DNA of 64,000 bases from Nitzschia sp. DOCU1 (GCA_951394045.1 OX596003.1:12501-76500), one strand, 5' to 3'; positions 44,588 to 55,512 are shown, counted from the first letter of the stretch. The notes: generated by a model from the letters alone, not told the origin. Translations and numbers: made by a program.

Positions 44588-45511
44588 ATGCTTCCTTTTA
44601 CTCTTCAACAACTTCGAATTTTAAAAGCAATTGCAACCGAAAAAAATTTTACAAAAGCGGCATCTGTTTTATATATTTCTCAACCCTCTTTAAGTAAACA
44701 AATTAAAATTTTAGAAACAAATCTAGATACTCGATTAATTAATCGTGAACGAAATAAATTATCCTTAACCGAAAACGGACAAGTTCTTCTTCAATATTCG
44801 GAACGAATTCTAGCTCTATGCGAAGAAAGTTGTCGAGCCATAATGGATTTGAAAAATGGTGAAAGAGGAAATTTAACGGTTGGTGCAAGTCAAACAATTG
44901 GAACTTATTTAATGCCACGAATTTTAGCTCTTTTTGCTCAAAATTATCCTCAAATTGATTTAAAAGTTCAGGTAAATTCGAGTCGGATAATTGCAAAAAA
45001 TATTATTGATCGAGAAATTGATATTGCTGTTGTAGGTGGTGAAATTTCTGATAATTTAAAACGAAATCTTACAATTGAACCATTTGTATATGATGAACTT
45101 AGTTTGATTCTTTCTAAATCCCATCCATTTGCAAAAAAAAAAAGAATCAATAAAGAAGATTTGTATTGTCTTGACTTTATTACACTGAATTCAAATTCAA
45201 CAATTAAAAAATTTATTGATAACACATTGAGTCAAAATCAAATTGAAACGAATCAACTGAAAACTATTCTACAATTAAATTCGATTGAAGGAATTAAAAC
45301 CGCAGTCAGTTTAGGCTTAGGAGCTGCATTTGTTTCGTCTTCGGCCATTGAAAAAGAAATTCAATTGCAAACTATTGAGATTATTCAAATTGAAAATATT
45401 ATAATTAATCGAAAATTATCCATAATTAGTAATCCAGAATGTTACAAATCTAAAGCCTTTGAATTTTTTTATATGGAATTGAATCGATTAAAGGTTAAAA
45501 TGGAAAGTTAA
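44588..45511 (+). CDS. rbcR: LysR-type regulator RbcR (Ycf30)
   Basis: A 307-residue LysR protein: winged helix-turn-helix at about 1-60 (LRILKAIATEKNFTKAASVL, SQPSLSKQIKILE) and a periplasmic-binding-protein-like effector domain beyond 90 (GASQTIGTYLMPRILALF). RbcR controls rbcLS transcription in red algal plastids and related regulators respond to carbon metabolites; the target here is inferred to be the rbcL-rbcS operon at 17-19 kb. Confidence 0.94.
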   Translation: MLPFTLQQLRILKAIATEKNFTKAASVLYISQPSLSKQIKILETNLDTRLINRERNKLSLTENGQVLLQYSERILALCEESCRAIMDLKNGERGNLTVGASQTIGTYLMPRILALFAQNYPQIDLKVQVNSSRIIAKNIIDREIDIAVVGGEISDNLKRNLTIEPFVYDELSLILSKSHPFAKKKRINKEDLYCLDFITLNSNSTIKKFIDNTLSQNQIETNQLKTILQLNSIEGIKTAVSLGLGAAFVSSSAIEKEIQLQTIEIIQIENIIINRKLSIISNPECYKSKAFEFFYMELNRLKVKMES

Positions 45512-45590
45512 TTTCTAATCGTAAAAAAGTTGACTCTTTCAAAAAACCTTTAGTATGATAGGAAGAAATAAAAATAAATTAATTTATATT

Positions 45591-45908
45591 ATGAAATATG
45601 CAATTGTCGAAATAAGTGGAAGACAATTTTGGATTGAAACCGGAAAATATTATGATTTCAATAGAATATCAACCGAGTTAGGAAAACAAATTACATTTAA
45701 TCGAGTTTTATTACTTAATGATGATGGTACTCTTTTCATTGGAAAACCGTATTTACAAAGTGTTAAAATTAAAGGAAAAATTTTAGAGCATCTACGGGGC
45801 AAAAAAACTCTAGTTTATAAGATGCGTCCGAAGAAAAAAACTCGTAAAAAACAAGGTCATCGCCAAGAATTAACGCGAGTTTTTATTGAAGATATTGTTA
45901 CTAATTAA
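45591..45908 (+). CDS. rpl21: 50S ribosomal protein L21
   Basis: A 105-residue L21 starting MKYAIVEISGRQFWIETGKY at 45591. An in-frame ATG 36 bases upstream would add a basic leader not typical of L21. The family C-terminal motif KMRPKKKTRKKQGHRQ is present. rpl27 follows after 27 bases, as in bacteria. Confidence 0.95.
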   Translation: MKYAIVEISGRQFWIETGKYYDFNRISTELGKQITFNRVLLLNDDGTLFIGKPYLQSVKIKGKILEHLRGKKTLVYKMRPKKKTRKKQGHRQELTRVFIEDIVTN

Positions 45909-45935
45909 ATATTCAAAGAGTAGGAGTTAACTTAT

Positions 45936-46187
45936 ATGGCACATAAAAAAGGTGCAGGAAGCACAAAAAACGGTCGTGATTCAAATGCAAAAAGATTAGG
46001 TGTAAAACGATTTGGTGGGGAACAAGTTCGTGCAGGAAATATCCTGATCCGTCAACGTGGAATGAAATTCAAACCTGGAAAAAATGTAGGTTGTGGAAAA
46101 GATTTTACCTTATTCGCTTTAGTAGATGGAACTATTACATTTGATTATCAAGAAGGAAAGCAAAAACGCGTAAATGTAATCGGATAA
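45936..46187 (+). CDS. rpl27: 50S ribosomal protein L27
   Basis: An 83-residue L27 ([20 protein letters not shown]). The conserved start reaches toward the peptidyl transferase centre. A GGAGT site precedes the ATG. secA follows after 23 bases. Confidence 0.97.
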   Translation: MAHKKGAGSTKNGRDSNAKRLGVKRFGGEQVRAGNILIRQRGMKFKPGKNVGCGKDFTLFALVDGTITFDYQEGKQKRVNVIG

Positions 46188-46210
46188 AAACTATTATAAA
46201 AAATTTTTAG

Positions 46211-48871
46211 ATGCGAAAATCCTTAGTTTCAACTAATTCCTTTAGAAATAAATATCAAAATTTAATTAATGAAATCAATCTTCTTGAAGATAGTTTAAAA
46301 TCTTTGACTGATAGTGAGTTACGAGCTAAAAATTTTAAATTAAAACAGCAATTTAGCGAAACCCAGGATTTAAACTCACTAATTGTCGAATCTTTTGCGT
46401 TAACACGGGAAGCAAGTTCACGGACACTTGGATTAAGACACTTTGACGTCCAACTAATTGGAGGTCTCGTATTAAATAATCAAAAAATTGCAGAAATGAA
46501 AACGGGGGAAGGAAAAACCTTAGTTGCAACTTTATCTGCTTGTTTGAATGCGTTGACCAATAAAGGAGTTCATATTGTAACAGTCAATGATTATTTAGCG
46601 AGTCGGGACCAAGTATCAATGGGTCAAATTTATCGATTTCTAGGATTTGATACTGGATTAATTCAGAATGATATGACCTCATCGGAACGAAGAAACAACT
46701 ATAATACAGATATTACCTATGTAACAAATTATGAATTAACTTTTGATTACTTGCGTGACAATATGGCATTGAATTTAAATAATGTTGTATTACGACCTTT
46801 TAATTACTGTATTATTGATGAAGTAGATTCAATTTTAATTGATGAAGCTCAAACTCCATTAATTATCTCGAATAATATCGAAACTCCTGTTGATAAATAT
46901 ATTATTGCATCGGAAATTACGAATTATCTTGAACAAAATATTCATTATACGGTTGACGAGAAGAACAAAAATGTTGTTTTAACAGATCAAGGTAGTAAAC
47001 AAATTGAGCAAATATTACGTATTCAAGATTTATATGATCTGCGGGATCCTTGGATTCCATACATTTTGAATGCGATTAAAGCAAATGCTTTATTTTTTAA
47101 TAACGTTCATTATATTGTTCAAAATAATCGAATTGTAATTGTAGATGAATTTACAGGTCGAATTATGCCAGATCGACGATGGGGAGATGGATTACATCAA
47201 GCCATTGAATCAAAAGAAAAACTTCCAATTCGACAAAAAACCGAAACGGTAGCAGCAATAACTTATCAAAATTTTTTCTTATTATATCCAAAGTTATCTG
47301 GAATGACCGGAACGGGCAAAACGGCAGAGATTGAATTTGAAAAAATTTACAATTTAGCTGTAGAAGAAGTTCCCACAGCACGACCAGCTTTAAGACAAGA
47401 CCTTCCGGATTTAGTTTACAAAGATCAATTTTCAAAATGGAGTGGTATTGCACAAACCTGTAATGAACTTTCATCAGCTGGACAACCGATTTTAATTGGA
47501 ACAACAACCGTAGAAAAATCGGAAATGTTAGCTCAATTATTAAATGAATATAAACTATCCTATCAACTCTTGAATGCAAAGCCTGAAAATGTTCGTCGAG
47601 AATCAGAAATTGTGGCCCAAGCTGGCAAAAAAGCTGCAATTACAATTGCTACAAATATGGCAGGTCGAGGAACTGATATTATTTTAGGTGGAAATATTAC
47701 ATTCAAGATTCAAAAAGAATTATATGATTTTCTAACAGTCGCTAAAAATTATAGCGTATCCAAAAACATGACTATTCTTCAATTACCATTGAAAAGTCGT
47801 TTTAATGGTTGTTCTCAAAAATTTTTAAGCGTCTTAGTTTCAGTATTATCAGATTCAAACTTTTTAAATCTTTCGGACATTGATATTTTAAGAATTCTAA
47901 GAGAAAATGATAAAGTTTCAATTCCAACAAACTCATTCATGTGTTCTATTAAGTTTTTAATTGATGAATTAATTCGTTATAATAAAAAACATCAAGAACA
48001 AGAGAATAAAATTGTAAAGAATTTAGGAGGTTTATATATTATTGGAACGGAACGAAATGATTCTAGACGAGTAGATAACCAATTACGGGGTCGTTGTGGT
48101 CGTCAAGGTGATCCGGGAATTTCTCGATTTTTCTTAAGTTTAGATGATAATTTATTACGTTTGTTTGGAGGACCAAAAATTCAGGACTTTATGCAATCGC
48201 AAATGATGGATGACGCACCTTTAGAATCCACTTTTTTAACTCGTAGTCTTGATTCGGCTCAAAAACAGGTTGAAGAGCGTGCTTATCAGCAACGAAAAAG
48301 TTTATTTGACTATGATGATATTTTAAATAAACAACGAAATATTGTATATTTTGAGCGTCGTCAAATTTTGAATAGTGCTTCCACTCAAAAAAATATTCTA
48401 GCTTATGGTGAGCAAATTATTACCGAACTATTATTAGAATTAAAAAACGAAAAAGTTTCCAATCCAGAACTTTTAATACTATTTGAACATTTTTTTGGAA
48501 AAGAGTTTTCACTAGTATCAAGTAAAACTTCCAAAACCTTACTTACAGAGTTTAGTCTAAACGAATTAAAACTTTATTTATTCAATGAATTTTGGTTAAC
48601 TTATCAATCCAAAATAAATGCACTGGCCGTTTATGGAGATGGCATTTGTAAAAATTTAGAGCGGAGTATTATTCTTGCCAGTACGGATCGAATTTGGCGT
48701 GAACATTTACAAAAGATGTCACTATTAAGAGAAGCTGTCGGATGGAGAGGGTACGGTCAGCGAAATCCATTGTATGAATATAAACAAGATGCCTTTTATT
48801 TATTTAAAGGTTGGGAACGAATCTTGCGACACTTAGTTATTTATGAACTATTAGCAGCATCGATTTTATAA
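46211..48871 (+). CDS. secA: Preprotein translocase ATPase SecA
   Basis: An 886-residue motor that drives proteins such as PsaF through the thylakoid Sec channel. Walker A GEGKT is at 99-103, the DEVD box in YCIIDEVDSILIDEAQTPL, helicase motifs GTTTVEKSEML and TNMAGRGTDIILGG follow, as does GRCGRQGDPGISRF. There is a family insertion in the middle (about 500-600). The C-terminal zinc finger of bacterial SecA is missing, as in other plastid SecA. Confidence 0.97.
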   Translation: MRKSLVSTNSFRNKYQNLINEINLLEDSLKSLTDSELRAKNFKLKQQFSETQDLNSLIVESFALTREASSRTLGLRHFDVQLIGGLVLNNQKIAEMKTGEGKTLVATLSACLNALTNKGVHIVTVNDYLASRDQVSMGQIYRFLGFDTGLIQNDMTSSERRNNYNTDITYVTNYELTFDYLRDNMALNLNNVVLRPFNYCIIDEVDSILIDEAQTPLIISNNIETPVDKYIIASEITNYLEQNIHYTVDEKNKNVVLTDQGSKQIEQILRIQDLYDLRDPWIPYILNAIKANALFFNNVHYIVQNNRIVIVDEFTGRIMPDRRWGDGLHQAIESKEKLPIRQKTETVAAITYQNFFLLYPKLSGMTGTGKTAEIEFEKIYNLAVEEVPTARPALRQDLPDLVYKDQFSKWSGIAQTCNELSSAGQPILIGTTTVEKSEMLAQLLNEYKLSYQLLNAKPENVRRESEIVAQAGKKAAITIATNMAGRGTDIILGGNITFKIQKELYDFLTVAKNYSVSKNMTILQLPLKSRFNGCSQKFLSVLVSVLSDSNFLNLSDIDILRILRENDKVSIPTNSFMCSIKFLIDELIRYNKKHQEQENKIVKNLGGLYIIGTERNDSRRVDNQLRGRCGRQGDPGISRFFLSLDDNLLRLFGGPKIQDFMQSQMMDDAPLESTFLTRSLDSAQKQVEERAYQQRKSLFDYDDILNKQRNIVYFERRQILNSASTQKNILAYGEQIITELLLELKNEKVSNPELLILFEHFFGKEFSLVSSKTSKTLLTEFSLNELKLYLFNEFWLTYQSKINALAVYGDGICKNLERSIILASTDRIWREHLQKMSLLREAVGWRGYGQRNPLYEYKQDAFYLFKGWERILRHLVIYELLAASIL

Positions 48872-48899
48872 AAAAATTTATTATTACTGAAAATCTCAT

Positions 48900-49046
48900 A
48901 TGTCAAAAAAAACACTTTCAAATAAAAGTCGATATTCTATTTTAAAATTATCCGGCTTTCGAACACGAATGTCGACAGCAGAAGGTCGTAAAACAATTCG
49001 CAATCGTCGAAAAAAAGGTCGAAAAACCTTAACAATTCGTCGATAA
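48900..49046 (+). CDS. rpl34: 50S ribosomal protein L34
   Basis: A 48-residue very basic protein with the L34 core [20 protein letters not shown] and end [13 protein letters not shown]. It begins 28 bases after secA. Confidence 0.94.
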   Translation: MSKKTLSNKSRYSILKLSGFRTRMSTAEGRKTIRNRRKKGRKTLTIRR

Positions 49047-49100
49047 ACGAATGCTTCAAAGAATTGTTACAAAGGATAAAAAATTTTCTTAAGACCTACT

Positions 49101-49148
49101 ACTTTTCACTATCTTTTAAACCAATGGAGTCAAAAGATAGTGAAAAGT
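49101..49148 (+). terminator. Hairpin after rpl34
   Basis: 17-bp perfect stem (49101-49117 with 49132-49148) with a 14-base loop, 54 bases after the rpl34 stop. Confidence 0.75.
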
Positions 49149-49248
49149 CTCAAATTCGTATATTTCAATTATTCGACTAATAAATAATTTTTTATTTAAA
49201 ACTAATATAATAATAATTTAATAAACCAATTCTTTGAAGAAATATCGT

Positions 49249-50739
49249 ATGAAATTTACAAGTGAATTAGCGCTTTTTTTAAAAGCTCGCTATCCAATTA
49301 TTTATATCAATACAATTGAAGAAGACAGAGTAGAATATGTAATTCGAAAGAATGTTAAAATGAATTTAAATCGAAGTATTTATAGCTGGGACTTTATTGA
49401 TGGATATACAAACAATCCAAATAATCAAGGCTTTGGAAAAAGAAACCCATTACAAGCGTTAGAATTAGTTGAACGATTAAACGCCGAAACCCCTGCATTG
49501 TTTTTATTAAAAGATTTTAATCGCTTTTTGAGCGATTTATCGATTTCAAGAAAACTTAGAAATATTAGTAGAATTTTAAAATTACAACCAAAAACAATTA
49601 TTATTATTGGTTCGGATTTAACAATACCGAAAGAATTACAAGAGTTAATTACCGTTTTACAATTTCAATTACCTTTAGAAGATGAAATTAGTCAGGAATT
49701 AAATCGTTTAATTGATTCTTTAAATATTGAAGTAGAACCGGAATTATTTGAAACTTTAACTCGAGCTTGTCAAGGATTATCGTTAGAACGAATTAGACGA
49801 GTTTTATCAAAAATTATTGCAACCTATAAAACAATTGATGACAATAGTATTTCTATTTTATTAAGTGAAAAAAAACAAATTATTAGTCAAACTGAAATTT
49901 TAGAATATTGTTCGGTAAATGAAAAAATTTCAAGCCTTGGAGGATTAAATAACCTTAAAGATTGGTTAAACAAACGTAAAACCGCCTTTAGTATTCAAGC
50001 ATCCAATTATGGATTACCCACTCCTCGGGGATTATTATTAATTGGAATTCAAGGAACTGGAAAATCCTTAACTGCAAAAGCAATTGCTAATGATTGGCAA
50101 TTACCTTTATTAAAATTAGATGTTGGAAAATTATTCGGCGGAATTGTTGGAGAATCAGAATCACGGTTGAGACAAATGATTAATGTTGCGGAAACTATAT
50201 CGCCTTGTATACTCTGGATTGACGAAATTGATAAAGCCTTTACAAATACTGAAAGTAAAGGAGATAGTGGAACAAGTAATCGTGTATTAGCAACCTTTAT
50301 TAGTTGGTTATCGGAAAAAACAAAACCTGTTTTTGTAATTTCTACAGCGAATAATATTGAACTACTACCGTTGGAAATTATTCGAAAAGGAAGATTTGAT
50401 GAAATCTTTTTTTTAGATTTACCACAAACAAAAGAACGAGAAGAAATTTTTAAGATTCATCTTCAAGAATTTCGACCAGATAGTTGGAAATTATTTGACT
50501 ATCCAAAATTAGCTCAATTGTCTGAATCATTCTCAGGCGCAGAGATTCGACAAAGTATTATTGAAGGAATGTATCTAGCTTTTTATGAAAAACGTGAAGT
50601 TACAACCGAAGATATCTGTCTTGCATTAAAAGAATTAATTCCATTAGCAAATTTAGAGAGTAAGCAAATGCTTGCACTTCAAAATTGGGCTTCGTCAGGA
50701 CAGATTCGTTTGGCATCTTCTAAAACGATATATATTTAA
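49249..50739 (+). CDS. ycf46: Ycf46, AAA ATPase
   Basis: A 496-residue AAA protein conserved in cyanobacteria and red-lineage plastids. N-terminal domain (ELALFLKARYPIIYINTIEE), then an AAA module with Walker A GIQGTGKS at about 266-273, Walker B ILWIDEIDKAF, and arginine-finger region IRKGRFDEIFFLDLP. The start is the ATG at 49249; a TTG five codons earlier is not needed. Role uncertain; the cyanobacterial relative has been linked to photosynthetic regulation. Confidence 0.9.
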   Translation: MKFTSELALFLKARYPIIYINTIEEDRVEYVIRKNVKMNLNRSIYSWDFIDGYTNNPNNQGFGKRNPLQALELVERLNAETPALFLLKDFNRFLSDLSISRKLRNISRILKLQPKTIIIIGSDLTIPKELQELITVLQFQLPLEDEISQELNRLIDSLNIEVEPELFETLTRACQGLSLERIRRVLSKIIATYKTIDDNSISILLSEKKQIISQTEILEYCSVNEKISSLGGLNNLKDWLNKRKTAFSIQASNYGLPTPRGLLLIGIQGTGKSLTAKAIANDWQLPLLKLDVGKLFGGIVGESESRLRQMINVAETISPCILWIDEIDKAFTNTESKGDSGTSNRVLATFISWLSEKTKPVFVISTANNIELLPLEIIRKGRFDEIFFLDLPQTKEREEIFKIHLQEFRPDSWKLFDYPKLAQLSESFSGAEIRQSIIEGMYLAFYEKREVTTEDICLALKELIPLANLESKQMLALQNWASSGQIRLASSKTIYI

Positions 50740-50765
50740 GTTATTAGTATTTTTAAAAAGATTTC

Positions 50766-52031
50766 ATGAAACAAAAAGTTTTTCGAATATTAGCAGATTT
50801 GCGGTTTTCTATTTTTATTTTATTACTCATTAGTTTGTGTAGTATTATCGGAACCGTAATTGAACAAGATCAATCGATCGAAACCTATAAACTCAATTAT
50901 CCATTAACAAATCCAATTTTTGGATTTTTATCTTGGGACTTAATTTTGAAATTAGGGTTTAATCACGTCTATAAAACATGGTGGTTTCTTGGACTTATCT
51001 TTTTATTTGGTTGTAGTTTAACTTTCTGTAGTTTTTTACAACAATTACCATCATTGAAAATTGCGCGAAGATGTCAATTTTTTAGAACAGCGAATCCATT
51101 TTATCGATTAAAAATCTCGACAATTTTAAATCAATTTTCATTTTCTAAAATTCTGAGACGAATTAAGCAACAACAATATTCTATTTTTCATCAAAAAAAT
51201 ATGGTCTATTGTTATAAAGGTTTAATTGGACGAATTGCACCTATCGTTGTCCATTTTAGTATGATTTTAATTTTAATTGGTACAATTATCGGTTCTTTAT
51301 TTGGATTTAAAGCACAAGAAATGGTTCCAAAAACGGAAAATTTTCATATTCAAAATATTTTAGCAACTGGTCCGTCAACCATTATTTCTCAATCTTCTGC
51401 TCGAATTAACGATTTTTGGATTACCTATACTCCAACAAAAACAATATCTCAATTTTATTCTGATATTTCGATCTTAGATTCCCAAGGAAATGAAACCAAT
51501 CGAAAAACAATTTCTGTCAACTATCCATTGATTCAAAATGGTATTTATTATTATCAAACAGACTGGAATTTGATTGGATTACGAATTGAAAATCCAAAAG
51601 GTCAAATTATCGAGTATCCTTTACTTAACATTTTTGAAAATTCAGATAAAATTTGGCTAACTTGGATTTCTAATTCAAAAATACCGGAGAATGGTGTTAT
51701 TGCAATTATTGATAATTTAGAAGGATATTGTTCTATCTATAATGCAACAGGTCAATTTTTAGGAAACCTTGAAATAAATGAAACAAATACTTTTCTACAA
51801 CCACTTACATTATTTGAAATTCTAAGTTCGACTGGTTTACAAATTAAAACAGATCCCGGAATTCCATTCATTTATTCAGGATTTTTCTTCTTAATGGTGA
51901 GTACACTAATTAGTTATATTACTTATTCTCAGGTTTGGTTAATTCGAGAAAATAATAAATTATTTATAGGTGGAACGACAAATCGAGCGGTGTTTGAATT
52001 TGAATTAGAATTTTTTAAATTTTTGAACTAA
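50766..52031 (+). CDS. ccs1: Cytochrome c biogenesis protein Ccs1 (Ycf44, ResB-like)
   Basis: A 421-residue ResB-family protein, partner of CcsA in system II cytochrome c maturation. N-terminal span (LRFSIFILLLISLCSIIGTVIEQ), a second at about 75-95, a third with the conserved His (APIVVHFSMILILIGTIIGS), a large lumenal domain, and a last span near the C-terminus (FIYSGFFFLMVSTLISYITY). Confidence 0.94.
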   Translation: MKQKVFRILADLRFSIFILLLISLCSIIGTVIEQDQSIETYKLNYPLTNPIFGFLSWDLILKLGFNHVYKTWWFLGLIFLFGCSLTFCSFLQQLPSLKIARRCQFFRTANPFYRLKISTILNQFSFSKILRRIKQQQYSIFHQKNMVYCYKGLIGRIAPIVVHFSMILILIGTIIGSLFGFKAQEMVPKTENFHIQNILATGPSTIISQSSARINDFWITYTPTKTISQFYSDISILDSQGNETNRKTISVNYPLIQNGIYYYQTDWNLIGLRIENPKGQIIEYPLLNIFENSDKIWLTWISNSKIPENGVIAIIDNLEGYCSIYNATGQFLGNLEINETNTFLQPLTLFEILSSTGLQIKTDPGIPFIYSGFFFLMVSTLISYITYSQVWLIRENNKLFIGGTTNRAVFEFELEFFKFLN

Positions 52032-52059
52032 AGAAGTGATACAGTATTTGGTTTCGGTT

Positions 52060-52101
52060 TATAATTCTAAGTAACAAGTTTCAAACTTGGGAAGAATTAT
52101 A
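52060..52101 (+). promoter_or_regulatory. Stem-loop in the psbA leader
   Basis: TATAATTCT (52060-52068) pairs with AGAATTATA (52093-52101), and inside it CAAGTT pairs with AACTTG (52075-52080 with 52084-52089). The structure ends 16 bases before the psbA ATG. The same TATAAT could be the psbA -10 box on DNA, in which case only the inner hairpin would be transcribed whole. Confidence 0.55.
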
Positions 52102-52108
52102 ATAATAA

Positions 52109-53200
<1,092 letters not shown>

Positions 53201-53215
53201 TTTGCTAATTTCTAA

Positions 53216-53248
53216 AATTTCTAAACCTTTTTAAAAGGTTTAGAAATT
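53216..53248 (+). terminator. Hairpin after psbA
   Basis: AATTTCTAAACCTT pairs with AAGGTTTAGAAATT around a short loop, 16 bases past the psbA stop; followed by AT-rich sequence. Confidence 0.8.
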
Positions 53249-53606
53249 ATTATTTATTATTTAGATTATTGAATCCCTCTTTAAAAAAGAACTTTCTAAA
53301 TTTCAAATTTCCTAATGAATCGTTCAAAAAGATTAAAATTTTTTACAATCGTGCTAAATTTGACAAAAAAAGACTTGTGCATAAGTAATGTTTAATATTC
53401 TTTATTTATTATGTCTATAATTAATTCTGGATAAGTTAAGATGTAATGCTGGTAGTGTTAAAATCAACGACATACTATAAGGGGCCAAGGGTTAATAAAC
53501 CAAAAGTTTAAAGATTAAATATAGTTAGAATAACCAAATTCGATAGTTTGCATCGTTTTGACTTACGTATTCAGGTTCTGAGTAGAACTATAAAGATAGC
53601 CTAAAC
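53249..53606. other. Unexplained spacer between psbA and the long palindrome
   Basis: About 358 bases with no recognised gene. A TTGACA at 53360-53365 has no good -10 partner at 16-18 bases. The sequence is less AT-rich in part (around 53480-53510, ATAAGGGGCCAAGGGTT). I looked for tmRNA and SRP RNA hallmarks and found none. Confidence 0.5.
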
Positions 53607-53686
53607 TTTTAGTGTTATTACTATCTTCCATTTATTATAGGAGCTTATTTTTCTATAATAAATGGAAGATAGTAATAACACTAAAA
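53607..53686. terminator. 34-bp perfect palindrome downstream of ycf35
   Basis: Arms 53607-53640 and 53653-53686 are perfectly complementary with a 12-base loop. It lies 23 bases past the ycf35 stop (minus) and some 400 bases past psbA (plus), and so serves as the 3' element of ycf35 and as a backstop for psbA. Confidence 0.85.
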
Positions 53687-53709
53687 TAGTAATTATAGTT
53701 TTTCTTCGG

Positions 53710-54096
53710 TTAACTTTCTTCAGACCAACGTTCTAAAACTAAAGTATTTGATCCATCCGAATTATGTTGATATTTGACCGGTTGGAAACCAATCTTTTGA
53801 CCTTCTCCAATTACAACTTCACCTGCATATTGTTGAGCAATTTGATCGGTAAAAATTTCAACCGGATGCGATTGTTCCCAAAAACTTAGATCCGCAACTA
53901 AATCATATTCTTGCCCATTCCAACAGAAACTGATATTATATCCATTTGATTGAGGAATAATTAAACTAATTTGAGATGATACTGAATTTGGAACAATTGC
54001 TTCTTCTTGTTTATATGTAATATTTAATCTATTTAACGCTTTTTCTAAATAGAATAAATTTTGAAAACGAGTCTTGATATGTGTGAAATGTGACAT
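53710..54096 (-). CDS. ycf35: Conserved plastid protein Ycf35
   Basis: A 128-residue soluble protein beginning MSHFTHIKTRFQNLFYLEKA, the start typical of Ycf35, a cyanobacterial and red-lineage plastid family without established function. Conserved patches include YDLVADLSFWEQSHPVE and ERWSEES. Confidence 0.85.
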   Translation of the reverse strand: MSHFTHIKTRFQNLFYLEKALNRLNITYKQEEAIVPNSVSSQISLIIPQSNGYNISFCWNGQEYDLVADLSFWEQSHPVEIFTDQIAQQYAGEVVIGEGQKIGFQPVKYQHNSDGSNTLVLERWSEES

Positions 54097-54176
54097 AAAA
54101 TTTTAGTAGTAAATAAACTTACCTAAGATTATATCAATTTTAAACCTATTGATTAGTATATAGTTAATATCTTAAT

Positions 54177-54410
54177 TTAAATAATATCTGCTTTCTTTAA
54201 TAAATTAAAAACTGTTTTTGTTGGTTTTACTCCAGAATTTAACCATTTTTGAATTTTTTCCGAATCAAATTTATAATTTTTGGAAATTGGGTCATAATAA
54301 CCTACTTCTTCAACAGGTCTTCCATCACGTCTTGTTGTATTTTCCATAATGACTAATCGATAAGAAGGGGAACGCTTTCTACCAATACGTTTTAATCGTA
54401 ATTTTAACAT
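54177..54410 (-). CDS. rps16: 30S ribosomal protein S16
   Basis: A 77-residue S16 (LKLRLKRIGRKRSPSYRLVI, then DGRPVEEVGYYDPISK). Length normal for plastid S16; intron-free, unlike land-plant rps16. Confidence 0.95.
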   Translation of the reverse strand: MLKLRLKRIGRKRSPSYRLVIMENTTRRDGRPVEEVGYYDPISKNYKFDSEKIQKWLNSGVKPTKTVFNLLKKADII

Positions 54411-54474
54411 ACTTCTACTTTGAAAAATAAATGATTGATTGAGTTAATAATTGCCTGATCTGTAAAGTACTAAA

Positions 54475-55089
54475 TTAACGACGAGAATAATATTCAATAA
54501 CTAATAATTCATCTAGTTGTAGTGGAATATCCTCTCGGTTACAATAATCTAATACTGTTGCTTTTAATGAAGTTGGATCAAATTTTAAATTCGAAGGAAC
54601 ATCATTTCGGGGATTATTTTTTAAATTTGTAGTCACTAAATTTTTAGAAGTAGTTTTTTCTTTGACACTAATAGTATCATTTAAACGACATTGAAAACTT
54701 GGAATATTAATGACTTTCGTATTAACAGTAATGTGTCCATGATTTACCAATTGACGGGCGTGGGCCATACTAGTTGCAAATCCTAAAGTAAAACAAAGAG
54801 TATCTAACCGCATTTCTAATAATTGAAGTAAAATTAGACCGGTAACCCCTCTTCGTCTTCTAGCTTCTTTGACATATCGGAATAATTGACTTTCTGTTAA
54901 CCCATAATTAAATTTTAGTTTTTGTTTTTCTTCCAGACGAACACCATATTCGGTTAACTTTTTACTCATATCTGGAGAGTTACCATCTTTTCCCGGACGA
55001 TTTAACTTTTTTGATTTTTTCGTTGTTAAACCTGGTAATGCTCCTAATCGTCGACTAATTTTTAATTTAGGTCCTCGATAACGTGACAT
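54475..55089 (-). CDS. rps4: 30S ribosomal protein S4
   Basis: A 204-residue S4, an early assembly protein of the small subunit. N-terminal [20 protein letters not shown], then the S4 RNA-binding domain ([40 protein letters not shown]). Confidence 0.96.
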   Translation of the reverse strand: MSRYRGPKLKISRRLGALPGLTTKKSKKLNRPGKDGNSPDMSKKLTEYGVRLEEKQKLKFNYGLTESQLFRYVKEARRRRGVTGLILLQLLEMRLDTLCFTLGFATSMAHARQLVNHGHITVNTKVINIPSFQCRLNDTISVKEKTTSKNLVTTNLKNNPRNDVPSNLKFDPTSLKATVLDYCNREDIPLQLDELLVIEYYSRR

Positions 55090-55151
55090 AAAATTAGATT
55101 TACTGTATAAATAATTTTTTAAAAATACTTAAGATAGAAAAATATCAACAA

Positions 55152-55226
55152 GGGCGAGTGACCGGACTTGAACCGGCGCATGGTGGAATCACAACCCACT
55201 GCCTTAACCACTTGGCTACACCCGCC
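55152..55226 (-). tRNA. trnH(gug): tRNA-His(GUG)
   Basis: Acceptor GGCGGGT/ACTCGCC, anticodon loop TTGTGAT (GTG), T arm CCGGTTCAAGTCCGG. Position 73 is C; the matching G-1 is not encoded and would have to be added. Confidence 0.93.
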
Positions 55227-55299
55227 ATATTGTCTTATATAATACTTTATCAGTTTCTATCTCTAGACGTCTAGGTTATCTTTTAATTTTTTAACAACT

Positions 55300-55512
55300 A
55301 TGACAAATATCACACACTTTTATTTGAATGGTCAGTCTTATTGTGTTCAAGCCAAAGTTACACTTTCCGATTTAATTAACTATTTTAATTTTAATCATTC
55401 TTTATTAGTTTTAGAATACAACAATCTAATTTGTGATAAAAAAAATTGGAACAAAATCTTTCTAAAAGATCAAGATAAGATTGAAATTGTAACAATTGTA
55501 GGAGGAGGATAA
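55300..55512 (+). CDS. thiS: Thiamine sulfur carrier ThiS
   Basis: A 70-residue ubiquitin-like protein ending IVTIVGGG; the C-terminal Gly-Gly is the site of the thiocarboxylate that feeds ThiG (42.6 kb). It stands alone on the plus strand between trnH and the convergent pheT. Confidence 0.93.
   Translation: MTNITHFYLNGQSYCVQAKVTLSDLINYFNFNHSLLVLEYNNLICDKKNWNKIFLKDQDKIEIVTIVGGG

Noticed and set aside
47163..47639. A 158-codon minus-strand frame inside secA, and similar frames opposite psbD, psbC, psaA, psaB, atpA, ftsH and clpC
   Set aside because: Leucine- and histidine-rich shadows of the real genes with no ribosome binding site; typical of antisense frames in AT-rich plastid genes.
53340..53606. 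tmRNA (ssrA) or SRP RNA in the psbA-ycf35 spacer
   Set aside because: Neither the tmRNA ends (GGGGNNG...GGTTCGA) nor a tag frame, nor an AGCAG-type SRP motif, is present.
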